NCBI GenBank assembly: GCA_035289745.1 | Contig: DATDWF010000051.1 | Span: forward strand, 1-8,775 | Source of the DNA: JAUYQE01 sp035289745 | GTDB taxonomy: Archaea > Nanobdellota > Nanobdellia > Woesearchaeales > GW2011-AR9 | Reading direction: 5' to 3' | DNA length: 8,775 nucleotides | Shown: positions 5,895 through 8,775 of the stretch, piece after piece | How positions within the stretch are numbered: position 1 is the stretch's first letter | Layout: each line of letters starts with the position of its first letter | Made by a program: the position numbers and the translations under genes | The notes under the pieces: generated by a model | What the model was told of the DNA's origin: nothing | Databases searched by the model: none | The model's input: the letters and a program-made list of their open reading frames with translations, nothing else

Positions 5895-6374
5895 TTACTC
5901 GTTCTTAGTCGTTTTCACTGGTGATTTTTGTTTTTCTTCTTTCGGCTCTGGATCTTTCGTTTCCTTTTTTGCCGCTTCTTTTCCTTTGGCTTTCAGCTGT
6001 TCTAATTTTCTTTTTCGCTTTTTATCGCTCAGGTCGAGATCAGTAAGCAGGAGATTGGACGGAGCAAGTGGATACAGCACTTTCGTGCCATCATGCTTGA
6101 CCAACTCGACGCCATGCACAAACACCCGTTCCCGCTTCAGGTTGACCCGTTCCACTTTGCCTTCTTTTTTCCGGAACTGGCCACGCAAGATCCGCACTTT
6201 GTCGCCTTTGCGCACCTGCAGCTGCCGGGTGCCATAGACGCTGCGCAATGACGGAGCGAGATGCACATGGAGCATCTTCTGCTTGACGTGCAGCGGCGCG
6301 TTATAGCGGTATTTCCGCTGCTTCCGCGGCTGGGTACTTTTTTTCCAGCTGGTTGAAAAGAGGCGTTGGACCAT
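5895..6374 (-). CDS. rpl24: Large-subunit ribosomal protein uL24 (archaeal L24/L26e type) with charged C-terminal tail
   Basis: uL24 starts assembly of the 50S subunit and lies near the exit of the peptide tunnel. The N-terminus has the archaeal/eukaryotic pattern of basic residues and LHVKQKMLHVHLAPSLR (28-44), followed by the KOW motif VRKGDKVRILRGQFRKKEGKV at about 54-74. The KHDGTKVLYPLAPSNLLLTDLDL stretch (93-115) is typical of the archaeal family. From about residue 116 to 159 follows a Lys/Glu-rich tail of low complexity; most archaeal members end near residue 120-125. An 81-base A/C-rich spacer separates it from uL14, and the ATG has an AACACC context without a clear Shine-Dalgarno sequence. 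Confidence 0.96.
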   Translation of the reverse strand: MVQRLFSTSWKKSTQPRKQRKYRYNAPLHVKQKMLHVHLAPSLRSVYGTRQLQVRKGDKVRILRGQFRKKEGKVERVNLKRERVFVHGVELVKHDGTKVLYPLAPSNLLLTDLDLSDKKRKRKLEQLKAKGKEAAKKETKDPEPKEEKQKSPVKTTKNE

Positions 6375-6455
6375 GGTGTTCGTGTCGATTTTTTGTTTCT
6401 GGTATTTGTTGGTTTATTGTTTGTTTTTAGTCGTTTATGATGTTGGTTTTATTGT
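6375..6455 (-). other. A/C-rich, G-poor spacer between uL14 and uL24
   Basis: On the coding strand these 81 bases are dominated by A and C with very few G, in patterns such as AACAATAAACC and ACAAACAATAAACC. I see no hairpin, no clear TATA box and no T-tract on the coding strand. It reads as an unstructured leader for uL24 rather than a terminator or structured regulator. Confidence 0.5.
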
Positions 6456-6857
6456 TCAGAGGATCATCCGTGCCACTTTAGCGACGGCCGGCCAGCGCTC
6501 GGCGACTTCTTTGGCAATGGGGCCTTTGAACAACGTTCCTTTGGGATTGCCTTTGTCATCTTTCAGCACGATGGCGGCGTTATCTTCAAACTGCACCCGC
6601 ATGCCATCCAGGCGGCGATATGGCCGGCGTTGCCGGACAATGATAGCTGGAACTACTGTCTTACGCATCTCTAATTTCCCTTTCTTTACTGCTCCTAAGA
6701 TGAAATCACCGACGCCAGCGGCGGGGATTCTGCCGCGCACCGTCTTGTGACCCTTCACCGAGGTAATTTTCAGGACTTTAGCTCCGGAATTATCACAGGT
6801 TTCTACGTATGCTTGCGATGGCAGTCCTCTGGTGACTCTCGCTTTAACGGCTTTCAT
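6456..6857 (-). CDS. rpl14: Large-subunit ribosomal protein uL14
   Basis: uL14 lies at the subunit interface of the 50S particle and forms an intersubunit bridge with 16S rRNA. It has 133 residues, the archaeal length (bacterial about 122). ETCDNSGAKVLKI (19-31), RGRIPAAGVGDFI (41-53), KTVVPAIIVRQRRPYRRLDG (66-85), the FEDNAAIVL strand and the end GPIAKEVAERWPAVAKVA (112-129) leave no doubt. Its ATG overlaps the uS17 stop as ATGA, which suggests translational coupling. The start context is GC rather than the CC found before many neighbours, as expected when the start is reached by termination-reinitiation. Confidence 0.98.
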   Translation of the reverse strand: MKAVKARVTRGLPSQAYVETCDNSGAKVLKITSVKGHKTVRGRIPAAGVGDFILGAVKKGKLEMRKTVVPAIIVRQRRPYRRLDGMRVQFEDNAAIVLKDDKGNPKGTLFKGPIAKEVAERWPAVAKVARMIL

Positions 6858-7258
6858 GCGGCAGCCCTCTTCGTTTTCTTTTTCTTCGCATCGGGCGCAG
6901 ATTCAGCTTCCGCCAGAGGCTGTTCCGCCTTGCTGCGAACCTGAATAATAACGTGATGCTTCATCTTGCTTAACGGCCTCGTCTTGGCCACGAGCACGTC
7001 CTGCCCTATTTGCGCATTCAAGCATGTCGGATTGTGCACCCGCAGGCGGGATCTCCGCAGCTCATACCGCTCGTACTTGGGCACGTAATAGTTGCGGCTC
7101 CATTCGATCGTTGCGGAGCGGTTGCTGTCCCGCTTGATGACCTTGCCGGGATAGAGTTCCCGCTTTACCAAAATCTCCCCGTGGAACGGGCATTTTTTAT
7201 CGGTACAGGCTTCCTGGGGCGCTGCAATGCCCAGGACGGCTCTTGGTGTTTGATTCAT
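6854..7258 (-). CDS. rps17: Small-subunit ribosomal protein uS17 (archaeal S17)
   Basis: uS17 is a primary 16S rRNA binder in the 30S body. The 134-residue protein has the archaeal/eukaryotic N-terminal segment with C18-x4-C23-P-F-H-G, then the OB-fold: GKVIKRDSNRSATIEWSRNYYVPKYERYELRRSRLRVHNP spans about 38-77 as consecutive strands, with the family signature LSKMKHHVIIQV at 95-106. The remaining 28 residues are an Ala/Lys/Glu-rich tail ending KKKKTKRAAA, longer than usual. ATG is preceded by an A-run and no Shine-Dalgarno sequence. The last codons overlap the start of uL14. Confidence 0.97.
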   Translation of the reverse strand: MNQTPRAVLGIAAPQEACTDKKCPFHGEILVKRELYPGKVIKRDSNRSATIEWSRNYYVPKYERYELRRSRLRVHNPTCLNAQIGQDVLVAKTRPLSKMKHHVIIQVRSKAEQPLAEAESAPDAKKKKTKRAAA

Positions 7259-7362
7259 TTTTTGTTTCTGATTTTTCAGTTTGTTTTCTTGATTTTTTTT
7301 TTCTTTGTTGTTTCCTTTCTTGTTGGTCTTTTCTCACGTATTGTTTGAGCGTGATGGATGAA
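7259..7362 (-). other. A-rich spacer between Rnp1 and uS17
   Basis: This 104-base gap is the longest in the window. The coding strand is A-rich, with an A10 run (plus-strand T10 at 7293-7302) and an AGAAAGGAAAC stretch. I see no clear TATA box, hairpin or RNA gene. A promoter for the uS17 part of the cluster is possible but not supported by a recognisable element. Confidence 0.45.
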
Positions 7363-7611
7363 TTATCCTTTCAGGCGGTCTTCCGGACGCTTGAGCAGCG
7401 TTTTTCCGTCGATGACTTTTCCAGTCCGCACCAGCTTGAAAGTCACGGCGCTCTTCAGCAGGGTTTTTATCCCCCCTTCCTGCAGCACGCGGATCGTCGC
7501 TTTCGTCTCATCGACGATTTTCCCACTTATGCCCAGGAGCGCAGGGTTCGCCGCTGTTACGACGACAACTTCCTCGCCGATGAGCTCGTGCGGAAACACT
7601 GCTTTTTTCAT
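7363..7611 (-). CDS. rnp1: RNase P protein component 1 (Rpp29/Pop4 homologue)
   Basis: Rnp1 is an archaeal RNase P protein subunit that, with Rpp21, binds the RNA subunit in 5'-end maturation of tRNA precursors. The 82 residues form an Sm-like beta barrel. HELIGEEVVVV (8-18), NPALLGISGKIVDETKATIRV (22-42), an IKTLLKSAVTFKL segment and the C-terminal IDGKTLLKRPEDRLKG are family signatures. It is somewhat shorter than typical members (about 95-130), lacking N-terminal additions. Position between SUI1 and uS17 is conserved in archaea. A GGTGGATGA stretch six bases before ATG supports the start, 38 bases after the aIF1 stop. Confidence 0.94.
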   Translation of the reverse strand: MKKAVFPHELIGEEVVVVTAANPALLGISGKIVDETKATIRVLQEGGIKTLLKSAVTFKLVRTGKVIDGKTLLKRPEDRLKG

Positions 7612-7617
7612 CTGCGT

Positions 7618-7626
7618 TCATCCACC
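7618..7626 (-). promoter_or_regulatory. Shine-Dalgarno-like sequence of rnp1
   Basis: GGTGGATGA on the minus strand ends six bases before the rnp1 ATG. The GGTG core matches the archaeal 16S anti-Shine-Dalgarno complement. It contains an out-of-frame ATG that I do not consider a start. Confidence 0.4.
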
Positions 7627-7649
7627 AGAAAGCCTGCTTCTGATGGCTC

Positions 7650-7955
7650 CTACACCACCTCGATGGTCTCTTCGGGAAATCCCAAGCCCGCCAGCACCGG
7701 CTTGATTCGGTCTTTGTGATTCCCTTGCAGCTCGATCTGGCCGCTTTTGGCCGTCCCGCCGCAGGCGAACTTGGTCTTCAGGCGGCGTGTGATTTCTTCG
7801 ACATTCGCTTCTTTGCGGATCCCGCCGACAATCGTATAGACCTTCCCGAACTTGCGCTTTTCCGTCTTGACGGTTATTTTCTGCTGTTCCCGCGCAATGA
7901 CCTCGCACACGCAGAGGTCCTGGGGCAATCCACACTGGTTACACACACCGACCAT
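7650..7955 (-). CDS. Translation initiation factor aIF1 (SUI1/eIF1 homologue)
   Basis: aIF1 binds the 30S subunit near the P site and checks start-codon pairing. The protein has 101 residues, the usual archaeal size. An N-terminal zinc-ribbon-like element, C5-x2-C8-x6-C15-x-C17, precedes the SUI1 domain (about 25-101), with EQQKITVKTEKRKFGK, the FACGGTAKSGQIELQG stretch (63-78) that is the family hallmark, and the end LGFPEETIEVV. The gene starts six bases after the uL29 stop; GAGGTG, inside the end of uL29, lies 15 bases before ATG and may serve as ribosome-binding site despite the wide spacing. The gene is often labelled sui1 or yciH. Confidence 0.96.
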   Translation of the reverse strand: MVGVCNQCGLPQDLCVCEVIAREQQKITVKTEKRKFGKVYTIVGGIRKEANVEEITRRLKTKFACGGTAKSGQIELQGNHKDRIKPVLAGLGFPEETIEVV

Positions 7956-7961
7956 AGGCCT

Positions 7962-8198
7962 TTAAGCTGGCACCTCTTTGGTTTTTTCTGGATTAGCTGT
8001 TTTGAGCATCGATTTTTCCGTAAGGAGCGTTAAGACTCTCGCTACATTCTTCTTAGTCTGCCGCAGCTTTCCCGGATTGGCGGGATTCGCTCCCGTCGCG
8101 GCTTGCCCGTTTAATTTCAGCAGTTCCTTTTTAAATTCTTTTAAGCGTTCGTGCAATTCCCGTTCCGACAGTTTTCGGAGGTCTTTGGTGGTTTTCAT
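7962..8198 (-). CDS. rpl29: Large-subunit ribosomal protein uL29
   Basis: uL29 is a small two-helix protein near the polypeptide tunnel exit of the 50S subunit. The 78 residues begin MKTTKDLRKLSERELHERL, then KEFKKELLKLNGQAATGANPANPGKLRQTKKNVARVLTLLTEK in two stretches, matching the family: first helix, a Gly/Asn/Pro hinge with NPGKLRQTKKN-type motif, second helix. About ten extra residues form the C-terminal tail. It is the first gene of the ribosomal block in the window; uS3, which usually precedes it, is absent here. ATG lies 17 bases after the stop of the upstream membrane protein gene, preceded by CTCCC and no Shine-Dalgarno sequence. Confidence 0.95.
   Translation of the reverse strand: MKTTKDLRKLSERELHERLKEFKKELLKLNGQAATGANPANPGKLRQTKKNVARVLTLLTEKSMLKTANPEKTKEVPA
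7971..7976 (-). promoter_or_regulatory. Possible Shine-Dalgarno sequence of aIF1
   Basis: GAGGTG on the minus strand is a six-base match to the archaeal ribosome-binding consensus and lies inside the last codons of uL29, 15 bases before the aIF1 ATG. The spacing is longer than usual, so function is uncertain. Confidence 0.3.
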
Positions 8199-8215
8199 GG
8201 GAGATGGTGTAGTAA

Positions 8216-8775
8216 TTAATTGCGGGGGTTGTTCGTTCCTTTGTTTGAAGGGGAAGATGAATGAGAGTCAGCCCTACGGCTATATTCGTCAGCATATCCC
8301 CCAAGAGTTTCTTTGATCTTTTGAAGTCTCTTGTCTGCTTCGCCGGAAACGGTTGTGATTTTTTCCAAAACAGCTATCAGCTCTTCCCTATTCCGACGCT
8401 CATGCACAGAGATCCCACTTATAGTGAGAAGACTGGCAGCTGCAACTCCCGCAACCCAAAAGGGGTAGCGTGAGTCGATTGCTGCCTCTTCCGCAACGAA
8501 CGCCATATAGGTTTGACCACTAGTAATTTGCTCAGCTTCTGCGTTTAGTGATAAGTATTCTGCTCGAGCGGAGCTACAGTCGGCAGCAGGATCGGCCGTG
8601 CAGTTGATATATTCCTGTGCAAGATGCCCTTGCTGCTCCGTAATCTCTTCCAACCGCCGGTACTCGGGAGAACCTCGAATACTTCCGCCATTTACCATCT
8701 CGTAAGCGACGCCCCCAGTGATCCCCAGGACTCCAACTACTCCAGCAATTGCAAGTCCTTTAGCGACGGGTTTGG
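8216..8775 (-). CDS. Two-pass membrane protein of unknown function (5' end outside window)
   Basis: I do not recognise this family. The frame is open from the stop at 8216 to the window edge, giving 185 visible residues; the ATG at 8698 is internal, because 25 in-frame codons before it encode a hydrophobic helix (GLAIAGVVGVLGITGGVAY, about residues 6-24). Then comes a mostly helical, polar segment of some 75 residues with two cysteines, C58 and C66, that could form a disulfide, and a second helix, PFWVAGVAAASLLTISGISV (104-123), followed by HERRNREE. Charge suggests both ends are cytoplasmic and the middle segment is outside. An amphipathic, coiled-coil-like region (to about 166) and a Ser/Asn-rich disordered tail end the protein. 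It lies where uS3 is expected in many archaea, 17 bases before uL29; whether the two share a transcript cannot be told. Confidence 0.75.
   Translation of the reverse strand, partial: KPVAKGLAIAGVVGVLGITGGVAYEMVNGGSIRGSPEYRRLEEITEQQGHLAQEYINCTADPAADCSSARAEYLSLNAEAEQITSGQTYMAFVAEEAAIDSRYPFWVAGVAAASLLTISGISVHERRNREELIAVLEKITTVSGEADKRLQKIKETLGGYADEYSRRADSHSSSPSNKGTNNPRN

Noticed and set aside
7618..7935. Minus-strand frame of 105 codons overlapping aIF1
   Set aside because: It is a different reading frame within the SUI1-domain gene; the aIF1 frame has all the conserved motifs.
8211..8222. ATTAATTA as TATA box for the uL29 operon
   Set aside because: It is centred only about 18 bases before the uL29 ATG, so the expected transcript start would fall inside the coding region. 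Composition at the end of the upstream gene explains it.

Overview
This window is a stretch of an archaeal chromosome. Every gene that can be supported lies on the minus strand, so transcription runs from high to low coordinates. The core is the archaeal S10/spc-type ribosomal protein cluster in its usual order: uL29, aIF1 (SUI1), RNase P protein Rpp29 (Rnp1), uS17, uL14, uL24, eS4, uL5, uS14, uS8, uL6, eL32, eL19, uL18, uS5, uL30. The archaeal assignment is firm. eS4, eL19 and eL32 do not occur in bacteria. Rnp1 and the zinc-ribbon SUI1 sit between uL29 and uS17 as in many archaea, and uS17, uS8, uL14 and uL30 have archaeal sequence signatures. The compact layout, the tailed ribosomal proteins and the N-terminally extended uS14 suggest a DPANN-type lineage such as Woesearchaeota or Pacearchaeota. 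That narrower placement is inference only.

Layout from the upstream end: 8775-8216 is the 3' part of a two-pass membrane protein of unknown function that runs off the window edge. 8198-7363 holds uL29, aIF1 and Rnp1. A 104-base A-rich spacer follows. 7258-6456 holds uS17 and uL14, joined by an ATGA overlap. An 81-base A/C-rich spacer follows. 6374-4614 holds uL24, eS4 and uL5, tightly packed. A 72-base A-rich spacer with a weak TATA-like element follows. 4541-2671 holds uS14, uS8, uL6 and eL32. 2618-96 holds eL19, uL18, uS5 and uL30. The start of a further gene, perhaps a Yip1-family membrane protein, fills 83-1 and continues out of the window. No stretch longer than about 100 bases lacks a gene, and no tRNA, rRNA, CRISPR array, insertion sequence or convincing terminator was seen.

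Functionally nearly everything serves translation. Five proteins of the small subunit and nine of the large subunit other than the flanking genes' products are joined by eS4 and eL19 in the same block, together with a start-site selection factor and a subunit of the tRNA 5'-maturation enzyme. Several proteins carry low-complexity charged tails beyond the family core (eL32, uS5 at both ends, uL24, uS17). Seven of seventeen starts, and eleven if only the last two bases are counted, share a Kozak-like ACC or CC directly before ATG, while recognisable Shine-Dalgarno sequences are patchy.

No new multi-gene system was found. The most noteworthy points are the cluster edges, where membrane protein genes take the places usually held by uS3 (upstream) and uL15 (downstream), the start-codon context, and the protein tails.
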